Part shown: positions 32,026 through 44,895 of the stretch, one piece after another
Numbering within the stretch: the stretch's first letter is position 1
Layout: every line of letters begins with the position of its first letter
Assembly (NCBI RefSeq): GCF_042453785.1
Contig: NC_091663.1
Span: forward strand, 37,283,001-37,347,000
Reading direction: 5' to 3'
Length of the DNA stretch: 64,000 nucleotides
Source: Malus domestica
Lineage: Eukaryota; Streptophyta; Magnoliopsida; Rosales; Rosaceae
Position numbers and translations under genes: made by a program
The notes under the pieces: generated by a model
Told to the model about the DNA's origin: nothing
Seen by the model: only the letters and a program-made list of their open reading frames with translations
The model's database searches: none

Positions 32026-33864
32026 ATGGCGAATGCATTCTTCTCCTTCACAGCCTTTGATTTTTGGAGTCCTCGGCAGCGGTGGTGGTTTGACTCCCCA
32101 GCTTGAAGAATATGAGAAGGAAGATCAGGAGTTCAAAGGGAAGCCAGACCATTTGGTTGGGATACAAGAATTAGGGTTGGGAGAGAGGGAAAATTTATCT
32201 CATTTGTCCAAAGATCAACAACATTTCAAGGCAAGTTATTTGATGACGGATAATTTCAGTTTCGATACAGTTTGTTCCGAACATGATCTCCAACGATCCA
32301 ACAGCAAGTCAAAGAAAGGACGAGCTCATGCAAAGATCACGGCCAATACCAACAACAAAACCAACATTACCAACAACAATCCAAGTCAAATTACTTTGAT
32401 TTGGATAATTTCATCTTTGACCCTTCCTTCCCATCCACTCAAACGATCCAGGATGCGGGGAATCAGCTCATGTACAGCCAAATCGGAGGATCAGACATTG
32501 CGGAAACCAACAAGCAAATGCCCCATCAGTCTTCCTTAGCTGCGTTGGACCTCCTGAACAACTACGGCAGTGCGTTCAAGAAGCTGAGGGGAGACAGATT
32601 AAGCAACAGATGCAATGAAGCTGAAGCCTCCTCGTATTCGATCCAACAAAAACTGTCAACTGAGGAGATCATGAGGGTTGCCGGAGCAAGGTATGTGCAA
32701 ATCTCTGATCAAGGATATGGCGATTTTTTCATGCCTTTGCACCCCTTTGGGTACTCGCTTTCAGGTCTATCTGAAGAAGAAACGAAAGATGTGGAGCTTG
32801 CTCACATCCTTTTAGCTGCAGCAGAGAAGGTAGGCTACCAACAATTTGAGCGCGCAAACCGCCTGCTTCTTCATTGCGAAGTTGATGCCTCCTTCAAGGT
32901 CAACGGTGTTCAGAGGGTTGTTTTCTATTTCACCGAGGCGCTTCGCGAGAGAATAAAACAGGAAACGGGGAACAGCATGTAAAAGGGGAATCAGATGTCT
33001 ACGTATAGTCTTGGACTAGGCACAAACCTTTCATTTCTTGCATGCTGCCAAGATATCCCTTTTATTCCAGTAATGCAGTTCCCAGCAATCCAAGTAATAC
33101 TTGAAAACGTTGCCTTGGAAAGCAAGGTTCATTTGATTGATCTCGAAATCAGAAGCGGAGTGCAATGGACAGGGCTGATGGAAGTGCTTGCAGAGCGTGA
33201 GGAGTGCCACATTGAGCTCCTTACAATAACCGCAGTGGGAGTGACAGGCAAGCAGAAGATCGAGGAGACAGGAAGGAGGCTGGCAAGCGTCGCAAAGGCC
33301 TTGAACTTACCCTTTCAATTCAAGGCAGTGATTGTGGCAGACATGGAAGATGTCAAGGGCCAGTTGTTTGATATTGAGGGTGACGAAGCTGTGGTGGTTT
33401 ACGCGCCTTTAATACTGAGGACAATGATTTCGAGGCCAAGTTGCTTGGAAAATCTGATGAGGGTGATGAGAACTCTCAGCCCTTGTGTAATGGTGGTGAT
33501 TGAGGTGGAGGCCAACCACAATTCACCGTCATTTGTGAACTGATTCATCGATGAGCTGTTTTATTACAGTGCATTTTTCGACAGCCTTGAGCCTTGAGAC
33601 TTCCATGAAGGAATACGAAACATTGTGGTGGCGGAGGGAAGTGAAAGGGTTGAAAGAAGCTTGAAGATGGAGGTGTGGAGAGCCTTCTTTGCAAGGTTTA
33701 GAATGGTGGAAATCAACTTAAGTAATGCAGCTTTGTTCAAAGCTAGTTTGGTGTCTAAAAAGTATGGAAGCCCTGCTTGCACGCTTGATAGGAATGGGAA
33801 TTGTCTTACTGTTGGGTGGAAGGGAACCCCAATTCATTCGCTTTCCGCTTGGAAATTCAGTTGA
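32026..33864 (+). pseudogene. GRAS-family transcription factor pseudogene
   Basis: The ATG at 32026 starts MANAFFSFTAFDF; one extra T near 32063, relative to the paralogue at 47136, shifts the frame. The Asn-rich N-terminal region continues in the second frame to about 32400, where the frame changes again. The GRAS domain then reads ETKDVELAHILLAAAEKVGY (leucine repeat I), VHLIDLEIRSGVQW (VHIID motif), VVVYAPLILRTM and, at the end, VGWKGTPIHSLSAWKF (SAW motif). Three in-frame stops interrupt it (near 32980, 33541 and 33598); the one after SPSFVN replaces an expected Arg codon. With two frameshifts and three stops it is dead but recent. Intact GRAS proteins are nuclear regulators; I cannot place the subfamily, and DELLA/RGL-like is possible. 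Confidence 0.85.
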
Positions 33865-33879
33865 GGAGAAAAACTTATA

Positions 33880-35573
33880 GGATAAAGTACAAAAAATTAC
33901 CTAAACTATTGGTCCCACGACACTTTCATACCTTATCTTTTTAAAATGACAATGTCATACCTCATCTTACGAAATTGTGCCATGTCATACCTCCGTCAGT
34001 TTTTCTGTTAGTTTTTCTGTTAAGTGTTGACATGGCTTGGCTTAAATAGTGATATGGCTTAAATAAATTAATAAAATATTAAAAAATTAATTAAATATTA
34101 AAAACTAAAAAATTAAAATCATTTAATTTTTTTTTACATGGGGACCCACCCTCTTTCCCCCCTCCATCTTCCCCAAATCCGATCCACCCCCTTTATTCCC
34201 CATCCACCCCTTTTCTCCCTTCTCTCATCAGCAACCCCACCCATCTTTCTCTTATCTGCAACTCGCACTCACCCTCCCTTCTCTCCTCTTCATCGTCGAC
34301 TCCATCCACCAACGACCATCACCTTCTTCCCCATTCTAACTAACGACATCGAAGTCGCCGATCTCCGGCGCACCAACCTCACCCCTCTCCGGGTACCCAC
34401 TCCCTCCATTGATCTCCTCCCCTTCCTTACCAAACTACCCATATGGGTTCGAATACTTCTGTGAATCCTTGACAGCCTTGTCGCCCCACAATTACCAAGT
34501 AATTGACTTCGTCATCGGGTTTGCAGAAGTTGAGAACCGCCTCTGCCACCTCCCTCTGCTCCCGCAGCCCAGCACCATCTTCAAGCCCAGCAAAACACAG
34601 CAGCAATCTCGCGCCCACCACTGCTGCCGAGTCTCTTGTGAATACAACTTGGTTTTTTTTTTTTTTTGGGAAAAATTGAATGGTTTTGCTTTGTTTGGTT
34701 GCTTGGAAAATGTTGGAGAAAGGAAATGAATTTTTTTGACATTCTGAAGGTTCCACTTCCTTAGAAAAGTGAGGTAAACTAGAAGATGGATTTTTGAACT
34801 TTTGTTAATGGTGTGTTCTCAGGATTGGTGGGTGCTTTGTTTTTTATGCATGCTTGTAGGTTAGAAATAGAGAGAGCGGCGGAGGAAGAGAAGAGAGGCA
34901 CCTGGTGGGAATAGGAGTGGCTGGTTTAGGGTGGGATCTGGGTTTGGGTTAGGGGAAGACGGCAACCTCGTTAGCCCTGACCTTGACAGCTCTCCCTTTC
35001 TCCCTTTCTCCTTGATAACTTCGGAGACAGCAACGACGACAGATCGATGGTGGGCAATGTAGTGGGAGAGGGAAGCGGGTCGGAGCTTGCAGGTAGATTC
35101 GAGAAAGGAGGGCGGATGAAAAAATCCAGGTGGGTTTGGGGGGTTCTGGGCACGGCAAGAAAGAGAACTGGGGAAGAAGGAGACTACGGTGGAAAGGAGA
35201 GGGAGATGCGAGAGAGAGAGGGGAGAGAGAGGATGGTGGATGAAGGTTGGGGGGGGGACATGTGGGAAGGGGTTTTGGGGATGCAGAGAAGAGAGAGAGA
35301 GAGGAGAGAGAAAGGAGAGAGAGAGATTTAATATATATTTTTTATTTTTTAATTATTAAAAAATATATTTAATTATATTTTAAGCCAGTTGGATTAGTGA
35401 GTGACCCCGTATCTAGCCACGTCAACACTTAACAGAGAAACTAACAGAAAAACCGACGGAGGTATAACATTGCCACAAATTCGTAAGATGAAGTATGACA
35501 TTGTCATTTAAAAAGGATGAGGTATGAAAGTGTCGTGAGACTAATAGTTGATGTAATTTTTTGTACTTTACCC
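33880..35573. mobile_element. Non-autonomous Mutator-like element with long inverted ends
   Basis: A 9-bp direct repeat AAACTTATA flanks it (33871-33879 and 35574-35582). The ends are inverted repeats for about 150-170 bp: GGATAAAGTACAAAAAATTA on the left and GGGTAAAGTACAAAAAATTA on the right (minus strand). Shared blocks include CTTTCATACC and GTCAGTTTTTCTGTTAG. The interior is C-rich then GA-rich with several overlapping ORFs (34138-34464, 34409-34729, 35047-35331) that I do not recognise. It begins 16 bp after the GRAS stop. Confidence 0.85.
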
Positions 35574-35582
35574 AAACTTATA

Positions 35583-35889
35583 TATATCTGCGTATGCTAG
35601 AAAAGTCTTCAAGTTTGAACTGGTCGATCGAACTATATATTGTATAGACTAATTAGCATATATATGGCAGAAAGGTCCTCAAGTTTGAACTGGTCCAACG
35701 AACTATACATTGTATATAGACTAATTTGCATATATATGGCAATAAATTTTCTCTAAGATATATATATATTATAATATATATGAGAAATGCTAAGAAGACA
35801 TTCTCAAAAGTGGAACTCTCCATGAACTTTATGTCATTTTATGTTTTTTACACAATATATTTTAATATTGACACGGAAACTAATGTTTA
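35583..35889. other. Spacer with duplicated short blocks
   Basis: The phrase TCAAGTTTGAACTGGTC followed by TGTATA and GCATATATATGGCA occurs twice (35590-35670 and 35675-35745). A third, diverged copy lies at 55700-55770, and part of it is at 29806-29825. It belongs to the duplicated block around the membrane-protein gene. Confidence 0.55.
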
Positions 35890-35897
35890 ACGGTAAG

Positions 35898-38800
35898 TAG
35901 GCCTGGCAATTCCTGACACGACCCGATAACCCGACACGACACGACACGAAATTAACAGGTGTTTGGGTCGACACGATAACGAAACGGGTCGTTATCGGGT
36001 AACCCGATAAGCACCTGTTAAGATAACGGGTTTGTTCGGGTATACACGTGGGTAACACGATACACGATAAGCAGAATATTAATTTAATAATTTATAACCC
36101 TAAAAAAATACTATAATAATTATATATATATTAATTTAACAATTTTACACCCCTAAAAACTATAATAATTATATATATATATATGTATATATATTAAATT
36201 AACTATAATAATTATAATAATTATATATACTATAATAATTATACCCAAAATATTAACTATAATAATTATATATATATATATATATTAAATTTTATACCCC
36301 TAAAAACTATAATAATTATACATACAAAATAAATAGATTTAAATCTATTTAATAAATAAATATATATATATATATATATACAAACACACACCATTGAACT
36401 TCATGGGATACGAATTATACGAAACTAATTTCAACGATCCAACCGTCAAATATGTTTGTATATACTTCGAGATCGCATACGCCAAAAATTGCAAAAAAAA
36501 AACATTCAAAGAGCAAGTAATGAGACAAAACTTTTTGACGGTTATAAACGAAAAATAACGATTTAACGGTCATTTTAACTCCGATTTTGATGCTTTTTTA
36601 CAACCACACTCCTTGACCCTATATGAATACAATGATTGAATTCGATCTTCATTTTAAAATATTTACACTAGTGGATACCACAAAATCTTATGTTATACTT
36701 AATAAAAGTATGAATAAACTCTTAAGTATTAGTGAATCTATTGTTTTGATGGGATACTCATTCTACAAAACTAGTTTCAATGATCCAACCGTCAAACATG
36801 TTTGTATATACTTCGAGATCGCATACGCCAAAAATTGCAAAAAACAAACATTCAGAGAGCAAGTAATGGGACAAAAGTTTTCGACGGTTATAAACAAAAA
36901 ATCACGATTTAACGGTTATTTTAACTCCGATTTTGATGATTTTTTACAACTACACTCCTTGACCCTATATGAATACAAGTAATGAATTCGATCTTCAATT
37001 TAAAATATTTACACTAGTGGATACCACAAAATCTTATGTTATACTTAATAAAAGTATGAATAAACTATTAAGTATTAGTGAATCTATTGTTTTGATGGGA
37101 TACTCATTCTACAAAACTAGTTTCAAAGATCCAACCGTCAAACATGTTTGTATATACTTCGAGATCGCATACGTCAAAAAGTACAAAAAACAAACATTCA
37201 GAGATCAATTAACGGGACAAAACTTTTCGACGGTTATAAAAAGAAAAATCACGATTTAACGGTTATTTTAACTCCGATTTTGATGATTTTTTACAACTAC
37301 ACTCCTTGACCCTATATGAATACAAGTAATGAATTCGATCTTCAATTTAAAATATTTACACTAGTGGATACCACAAAATCTTATGTTATACTTAATAAAA
37401 GTATGAATAAACTATTAAGTATTAGTGAATCTATTGTTTTGATGGGATACTCATTCTACAAAACTAGTTTCAAAGATCCAACCGTCAAACATGTTTGTAT
37501 ATACTTCGAGATCGCATACGTCAAAAAGTACAAAAAACAAACATTCAGAGATCAATTAACGGGACAAAACTTTTCGACGGTTATAAAAAGAAAAATCACG
37601 ATTTAACGGTCATTTTAACTCTGATTTTGATGATTTTTTGCAGCTACACTCCTTGACCTTATATAAATACAATGATTGAATTCGATCTTCAATTTAAAAT
37701 ATTTACACTAGTGGATACCACAAAATCTTATGTTATACTTAATAAAAGTATGAATAAACTCTTAAGTATTAGTGAATCTATTGTTTTGATGGGATACTCA
37801 TTCTACAAAACTAGTTTCAATGATCCAACCGTCAAACATGTTTTTATATATTTCGAGATCGCATACGCCAAAAATTGCAAAAAACAAACATTCAGAGAGC
37901 AAGTAACGGGACAAAACTTTTCGACGGTTATAAACGAAAAATCACGATTTAACGGTTAATTTAACTCTGATTTTGATGATTTTTTACAACTACACTCCTT
38001 GACCTTATATGAATACAATGATTGAATTCGATCTTCAATTTAAAATATTTACACTAGTGGATACCACAAAATCTTATGTTATACTTAATAAAAGTATGAA
38101 TAAACTCTTAAGTATTAGTGAATCTATTGTTTTAATGGGATACTCATTCTACGAAACTAGTTTCAATGATCCAACCGTCAAACATGTTTGTATATATTTC
38201 AAGATCGCATACGCCAAAAATTGCAAAAAAAAAAAAACATTCAGAGAGCAAGTAATGGGACAAAAGTTTTCGACGGTTATAAACGAAAAATCACGATTTA
38301 ACGGTTAATTTAACTCCGATTTTGATGATTTTTTACAACTACATTCCTTGACCTTATATGAATACAATGATTGAATTCGATCTTCAATTTAAAATATTTA
38401 CACTAGTGGATACCACAAAATCTTATGTTATACTTAATAAAAGTATGAATAAACTATTAAGTATTAGTGAATCTATTGTTTTGATGGGATACTCATTCTA
38501 CGAAACTAGTTTCAAAGATCCAACCGTCAAACATGTTTGTATATACTTCGAGATCCCATACATCAAAAATTACAAAAAACAAACATTCAGAGATCAATTA
38601 ACGGGACAAAACTTTTCGACGGTTATAAAAAGAAAAATCACGATTTAACGGTCATTTTAACTCTGATTTTGATGATTTTTTGTAGCTACACTCCTTGACC
38701 TTATATGAATACAATGATTGAATTCGATCTTCAATTTAAAATATTTACACTAGTGGATACCACAAAATCTTATGTTATACTTAATAAAAGTATGAATAAA

Positions 38801-40824
38801 CTATTAAGTATTAGTGAATCTATTGTTTTGATGGGATACTCATTCTACGAAACTAGTTTCAAAGATCCAACCGTCAAACATGTTTGTATATACTTCGAGA
38901 TCCCATACTTAAAAAATTACAAAAAACAAACATTCAGAGATCAATTAACGGGACAAAACTTTTCGACGGTTATAAAAAGAAAAATCACGATTTAACGGTC
39001 ATTTTAACTCTGATTTTGATGATTTTTTGCAGCTACACTCCTTGACCTTATATGAATACAATGATTGAATTCGATCTTCAATTTAAAATATTTACACTAG
39101 TGGAAACCACAAAATCTTATATTATACTTAATAAAAGTATGAATAAACTATTACGTATTAGTGAATCTATTGTTTTGATGGGATACTCATTCTACGAAAC
39201 TAGTTTCAAAGATCCAACCGTCAAACATGTTTGTATATACTTCAAGATCGCATACGTCAAAAATTACAAAAAACAAACATTCAGAGATGAAGTAACGGGA
39301 CAAAACTTTTCGACGGTTATAAACGAAAAATCACGATTTAACGGTCATTTTAACTCCGATTTTGATGTTTTTTTACAACCACACTCCTTGACCCTATATG
39401 AATACAATGATTGAATTCGATCTTCAATTTAAAATATTTACACTAGTGGATACCACAAAATCTTATACTATACTTAATAAAAGTATGAATAAACTATTAA
39501 GTATTAGTGAATCAATTGTTTTGATGGGATACTCATTCTACGAAACTAGTTTCAATGATCCAACCGTCAAACATGTTTATATATACTTTGAGATTGCATA
39601 CGCCAAAAATTGCAAAAAACAAACATTCAGAGATCAAGTAACGGGACAAAACTTTTCGACGGTTATAAAAGAAAAATCACGATTTAACGGTCATTTTAAC
39701 TCCGATTTTGATGATTTTTTATAACTACACTCCTTGACCCTATATGAATACAATGATTGAATTCGATCTTCAATTTAAAATATTTACACTAGTGGAAACC
39801 ACAAAATCTTATGTTATACTTAATAAAAGTATGAACAAACTCTTAAGTATTAGTCAATCTATTGTTTTGATGGGATACTTATTCTACGAAACTAGTTTCA
39901 ATGATCCAACCGTCAAACATGTTTGTATATATTTCGAGATCGCATACGCCAAAAATTGCAAAAAACAAACATTCAGAGAGCACGTAACGGGACAAAAGTT
40001 TTCGACGGTTATAAACGAAAAATCACGATTTAACGGTTAATTTAACTCTGATTTTGATGATTTTTTACAACTACACTCCTTGACCTTATATGAATACAAT
40101 GATTGAATTCGATCTTCAATTTAAAATATTTACACTAGTGGATACCACAAAATCTTATGTTTATACTTAATAAAAGTATGGTATAGTACTATTGTTTTAT
40201 TTTTTTTCATAATTATTTTGGTAAACTTCTCATAATTTGAATGATTTTTAATGTTTGGTTTTTCTATGCTTAGTTTATGCAGAAGATAGTTATGACGTGG
40301 AAAACCTTACTGAAAACATCATCAACATAACTCTTGAAGGCAATAGATCAAGCCAAAGTTCTAATGCAATTTCATGATGATCGATGTAAATCGAGGATTT
40401 TGTAAATTGAGGTTTAAACTTTTGAGAAAGATTTCACAACTTTGAAAACAAAAACTGTTTCATTTTGCATATCCTTGCACATTTAAAATTTGTAATAGAT
40501 TAGTAGTGTATGTATTATTTTTTTATTAGGCTCTTATTTTCGAGTGTAGATGTAGTACTTAAACGACAAATGTGTTTTAATGTTTTGAAGTAATATTTAT
40601 GTGGCAATGTGTGGTATGTGCAAATTTAAGAAAAAAAATATATTTTTCTGAACGGGTCATAACGGGTCATAACGGGTCGGGTCACTTTACCCGTTGGGTA
40701 AAGTGACACGACCTGTTAAGGACCCGTTAAGATAACGGGTGTGACACGACACGACCCGTTAAGATAACAGGTGTTACACGAAAACGACACGAACACGACT
40801 GACACGACCCGTTTGCCAGGCCTA
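35898..40824. mobile_element. hAT-type element (4.9 kb) carrying a tandem-repeat array
   Basis: The 8-bp duplication ACGGTAAG (35890-35897 and 40825-40832) and the ends TAGGCCTGGCAA / TTGCCAGGCCTA define a hAT element. About 170 bp at each end is packed with CGGGT, ACACGAC and AACGGGT words in both orientations, the expected subterminal transposase-binding sites. The middle is a 3.8-kb array of a 347-bp unit (36395-40185). Downstream of the array, 40283-40374 could be the last exon of an old transposase (DSYDVENLTENIINITLEGN..., stop TGA) after an AG acceptor. No other transposase is present, so it is non-autonomous. Confidence 0.9.
36395..40185 (+). repeat. 347-bp tandem array: ten full units plus partial units at both ends
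   Basis: Full units begin near 36623, 36969, 37316, 37663, 38009, 38358, 38705, 39052, 39398 and 39744, with a partial unit before the first and after the last. Unit length is 346-349 bp, not a multiple of three. Each unit holds an ORF of 95-120 codons starting MNT(M/S)(I/N)EFDL and containing TKSYVILNKSMNKLLSISES. Units at 36969 and 37316 encode identical 96-residue products, and those at 38358 and 38705 differ at about two residues, indicating recent duplication. Each unit contains the palindrome GAAACTAGTTTC or a one-base variant. The predicted protein has no known domain and no signal peptide; coding function is doubtful. Confidence 0.9.
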
Positions 40825-42118
40825 ACGGTAAGATGACAAATAATTCTTGAAGAGTCTCACTTTAAAAGTCTTCTTAATTAACATTAATGATATATATATA
40901 TAGGACCATGACTAGAAGTCAACTCTACTTGGGCGTCGCGACCACTATATATTCTTGTTGGCAACTAATAATTGTGATCAATTTATCTTCTATTTTTTGG
41001 TAAAGCAGGACTTCATTAACAAGGAGTAAAACAGAGGAGCCACAAATGCAAAAGCTTCACTCCCAGCAGGGAGATGAAAAGTACAACCTTAGCATACAGG
41101 GAATACAAGAAACCCAGACAGAAAAGGAGGTACTGCCAAAAGCCATAAAAGGCAACCAAAAGGAGAGTGGAGGATCTCCACCGGCCTCAATCATCCGTAA
41201 TAGGAGGGCACGGTAAGCCGTAGAGTGAAAGAACCATCAACAAAGAGGGAGGGGGCGTTGCCGCCATCTACAAGTGCTCACCCTCAAGTTGGTCAGTTTA
41301 GCAGCAAAATGCGCTGCTTGATTCGAGGACCGTGAAGTCCACGTCCATCGGATATTGGAGAAGTGAGTAGCTAAGCGGCGAATGGCGGCAATTATCGGGA
41401 AAATGCGCCATGATCCTTTGTAATGACGATTAATGATAACATTGAAAACTGACTTTGAGTCGCTTTCAATAATGACTTCTTGTAGTTGATGTTCCCGAGC
41501 CAACAACATTCTTGCCAAAACAGCCTCCGCTTCAATCTCTTCGACAGTAGAACGTAATAAAAATTTTGCTTCTCCTCCCACCATCGAACCCATTGAATCA
41601 CGAAGGAAAGAAGTGGTCCAAGCCCCGTCCACATTCACTTTATAAAAACGAGATGCGGGAGCGGGCCAACTGAGGGAAGGTTGTGGTGATTCAAATGAGG
41701 AGGCATGGCGTAGGAAAGACACCCTTGCAGAAATATCACCAAACAAAAGCTTGCTTTTGGTAATCACACTAATAGGATTTGGACTGGTGTGGTTGAAGCA
41801 AGCATGGCTCCTCTCTTTCCAAATCTCCCAGCAAATAACTCCAATTTGTACCAGTAAGCATGTCTTATGTGAAGATGTAGCATATTGCCTCTGATCCATA
41901 GTCTGTAACCATTGATCGAAAGTAGTGATAGCTTGTCCATTGGGACAATAACCAACATTAGAGCCAAACCAAACATACTGAACCCAAGGGCAAAGAAGCA
42001 AACTGTGTTCAATGGACTCCTCATATTCTTGGCAAAAGGGGCATATTGGATTCGGAATAATGTGGCGACGAAATAAATTCAGCTTTGTAGGAATACAATT
42101 TGAGACAGCTCTCTAGAG

Positions 42119-44102
42119 TAGGGATGGGTTCGGTTTGGTTTTCTGTCAGGTTGTGTTCAGTTCGGTTTGTATTCGATTCGATTTTTCTAGGTTCAATTTC
42201 GGCCTGGTTCGGTTTTTTTTTTCCTCCAAATAGCAAAAAGAAGTTTCAAAGAAAACAACCTGCAGCCATTTTGTAATACATCTTCCAAAGGAGTATAAAT
42301 AAAATCAAAGTCCCATTTCACCATAAAATGAAAACAACTTGCAGCCATTTTGATCTCATTGAGTTTGAACTTGAGCTTAAGGCCATTGAGACCTTTGAAG
42401 CCTTTGACTTCATCTAATTCACACAAATGAATAAGAGGATAGTAGTTAGTACTACAAACATATACAAAAGTAAATGTTAATTAAAATCCGGAAGGCCAAT
42501 GATACAAAATAAAGACAAAATCTGGAAGACAAAATCAAGTCTATTTCCTAGCTCATACAGCGTGCATTGAACTATACATAAACAAATGCAGCATAACCCA
42601 TTATACATAAACAACAAATGCAGCACCCTCAACTTACAAGAGGGACTCATCAGATCAGGACCTCACAACAGTGATTTAATATAGGGTAAACCATAATTGC
42701 TTCCCCCTTCAAAGATAAAAACAGAGAAAAAATATAAATACTTCTCGTTAATACTGACCGAAAGCCAACCAGAAATACTAAACAAAAAGAAAACGTATAG
42801 CTACCATTTTATCAGGCAAGGCATAGAGTACTCGCCACTTTGATTACCTACCAATCAAACAGACACCATCCTAAGCAACCTCTCACTCTTAGTCCTCCAT
42901 GGCTCAGATCAGTCCATGTACTTTTCAGTCTCCAGCTTAAACATATACACTTAAACCTCTAAAACTGTATTACACGTGAGAGTGTGAGTGTTAAACATAT
43001 CAAATTTTGCTGTGATTGAGACTGTATTAAAGGTGTTTGACAAGAAAACATATCAATTGCATAGAATTCCAACTCACACTGGCCAAGCAAATATAACAAA
43101 AAGGAAGACGATCGGAGATTTCAGAATTCAAAATAATGGTATTCCGAAAAGAATCTAGGATTACTGGATTAGTCAATAAGCTTAAGAAACAGTCTACAAC
43201 CTCCCCGACTAATGTAATGTCGAAAAGAGCCCCATACGTCTCCGAAAGGAGTCATATCACACTGAACAACTTCCAACTATAATTCTCCACAGATTTTCAG
43301 ATTTCTTGGATCGTGAATAAACCCTCCAACTCACATTAAGAAATTGAAAGGCTTGACAAGCCCCAATTTTCACAACAAAGAATGAACACATATCACTTTG
43401 TTAATCATAGAATTAATTTTTCTGCACATTTTGATCCCAACAGGTATTTAGCCATTCACAAACAAACAAAAAAAGATCAAATTTTTAAATATATTGGGTA
43501 ATATTAACCAAAATTCAATACAATCATATATAAAACAATGGAAGAAAAACCCTAATTTTAAACAAATTGAATGAAGAAATGAATTGGGGGAAACACATGT
43601 GTTTAAATCGAAGTTTTCGAACAAGAAATAACAGAGAATTTTTTAAGCACCTGAGTCACTTCCGACTGACGCCGATTGCCGATGAAAGAAGTAATAACTC
43701 GCCCAATGCTCTAACTTTGTTTAAGACTCGGGCTATAGAGGTTTGGTTTGAATGTAGAACAGAAAATTAAACGTGAGAGTGTGAGTGAGACTAAACTTTT
43801 GCTGTGATTGAGAGAGTGAGAATGGCCGCCGCTGGGAATGAGAGATAGAGTTTGAGAGAGTGATTGAATTGAAGACCGAGAGAGAGAGGAGGCTGCGCGA
43901 ACTGGGAAGTGAGAAAACAGGAGAGACCGAGAGAGGAGGAAGACCTAGGTTTAGGTTACACTCAGGGTAAAACGGTGGTGTTTTAGAATTAGGATTATTA
44001 ATTAATAAAATATCATAAAACGACGTCGTTTTGGTTCGATTTTGTTTTTCAGTTTGGTTTTTTCGGCCTCGGTTCAGTTTTCGGTTTTTCCAACCCACCC
44101 TA
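42119..44102. mobile_element. Non-autonomous hAT element nested in the LINE
   Basis: Ends TAGGGATGGGTTCGG and, on the minus strand, TAGGGTGGGTTGG fit hAT termini. The flanking 8-mers CTCTAGAG (42111-42118) and CTCCAGGG (44103-44110) match at six of eight positions, and removing the element restores the LINE reading. Subterminal TTCGGTTTGG/CGGTTCAG words are repeated at both ends. The 2-kb interior contains no recognisable transposase; GA-rich leader-like DNA lies near 43800-43950 next to the right end. Confidence 0.8.
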
Positions 44103-44122
44103 CTCCAGGGGAAGTTGTTAAT

Positions 44123-44895
44123 GGGAAATTTTATTTAAACCCATTAATCCTCTTTTCACACCCAACTTCGAAATTTTGTCCCACAAACTTACCATTTTAC
44201 CCTCAAATACAAAATTTACAAACTTGAAAAAATTACACAACCAGACTTGATTCTGGTTGTCATTCCAGAAACTGTCGCCACTGACCAGCTCTTTATCTCG
44301 TCGTCGATCAATTATTCATGCCCAATTCCATAGGGCTGGATTTTGGTCTGACTATTATATCCTTAAACCTTAATGAACTAATTAAAAAAACCCAGCAAAT
44401 TGTAGCTCAAAAGATCGGTGCAGTCTTGCAATTCCTGGAATTAAGATGAAGTTCCATATGTGGACAAGTTAAAAAGCTTTATATGCTTTCAAGGATGACA
44501 AAGCTCGTAGTCATTTGAAATTGGGTGAAGAGAGAATTGATGAGAACCCAAAATTTGAGAGAGAGAGTGGTCAATTTCAATATCACAGCCCCTATATTTC
44601 TTCAATGAACCCAACCCAGCTTTGGCAACACATTCTCCTGATGTCGTCGAAGAGCACAACCGCCCTCCACTATATTTTTGTTGTTCTTCTCCACCCTTCG
44701 GCAATCCCTTTTCCGATTTCCGGCAACCCACCTGGCAGCCAATTGTGGCTTTCAAGGCCATTTCGACCCACCCATTCGCCAGTTGATAATATCTTTCTAC
44801 ACCCATCTTTTCTTTAGGGCATAATTGGAATATAAAACTTAACAAAAAATTAATGGGTGTAGAAATAAGTTTATTGGGTCCAAATAAAATTTCCC
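44123..44895. mobile_element. Mutator-type MITE (773 bp) nested in the LINE
   Basis: Perfect 14-bp terminal inverted repeats GGGAAATTTTATTT / AAATAAAATTTCCC are followed by similar AAACCCATTAA-type sequence. A perfect 9-bp duplication GTTGTTAAT flanks it (44114-44122, 44896-44904). It lies 20 bp from the hAT end, in the same LINE segment. The ORFs inside (44489-44845 - and 44515-44817 +) have no recognisable domain. Confidence 0.9.

Noticed and set aside
36395-40185. Ten tandem ORFs as a true protein-coding gene family, or a CRISPR-like array
   Set aside because: The units are directly adjacent, lack variable spacers, promoters and introns, and the unit length breaks the frame at every junction. 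ORF conservation is explained by recent amplification. CRISPR does not occur in plant nuclear DNA.
41237-42001. 254-codon ORF as a host RNase H gene
   Set aside because: It continues a zf-RVT region and a LINE-type 3' end, so it is the C-terminus of a LINE.
42193-44098. ORFs inside the nested hAT element as transposase
   Set aside because: The translations lack any hAT motif (BED finger or dimerisation region) and are low complexity.
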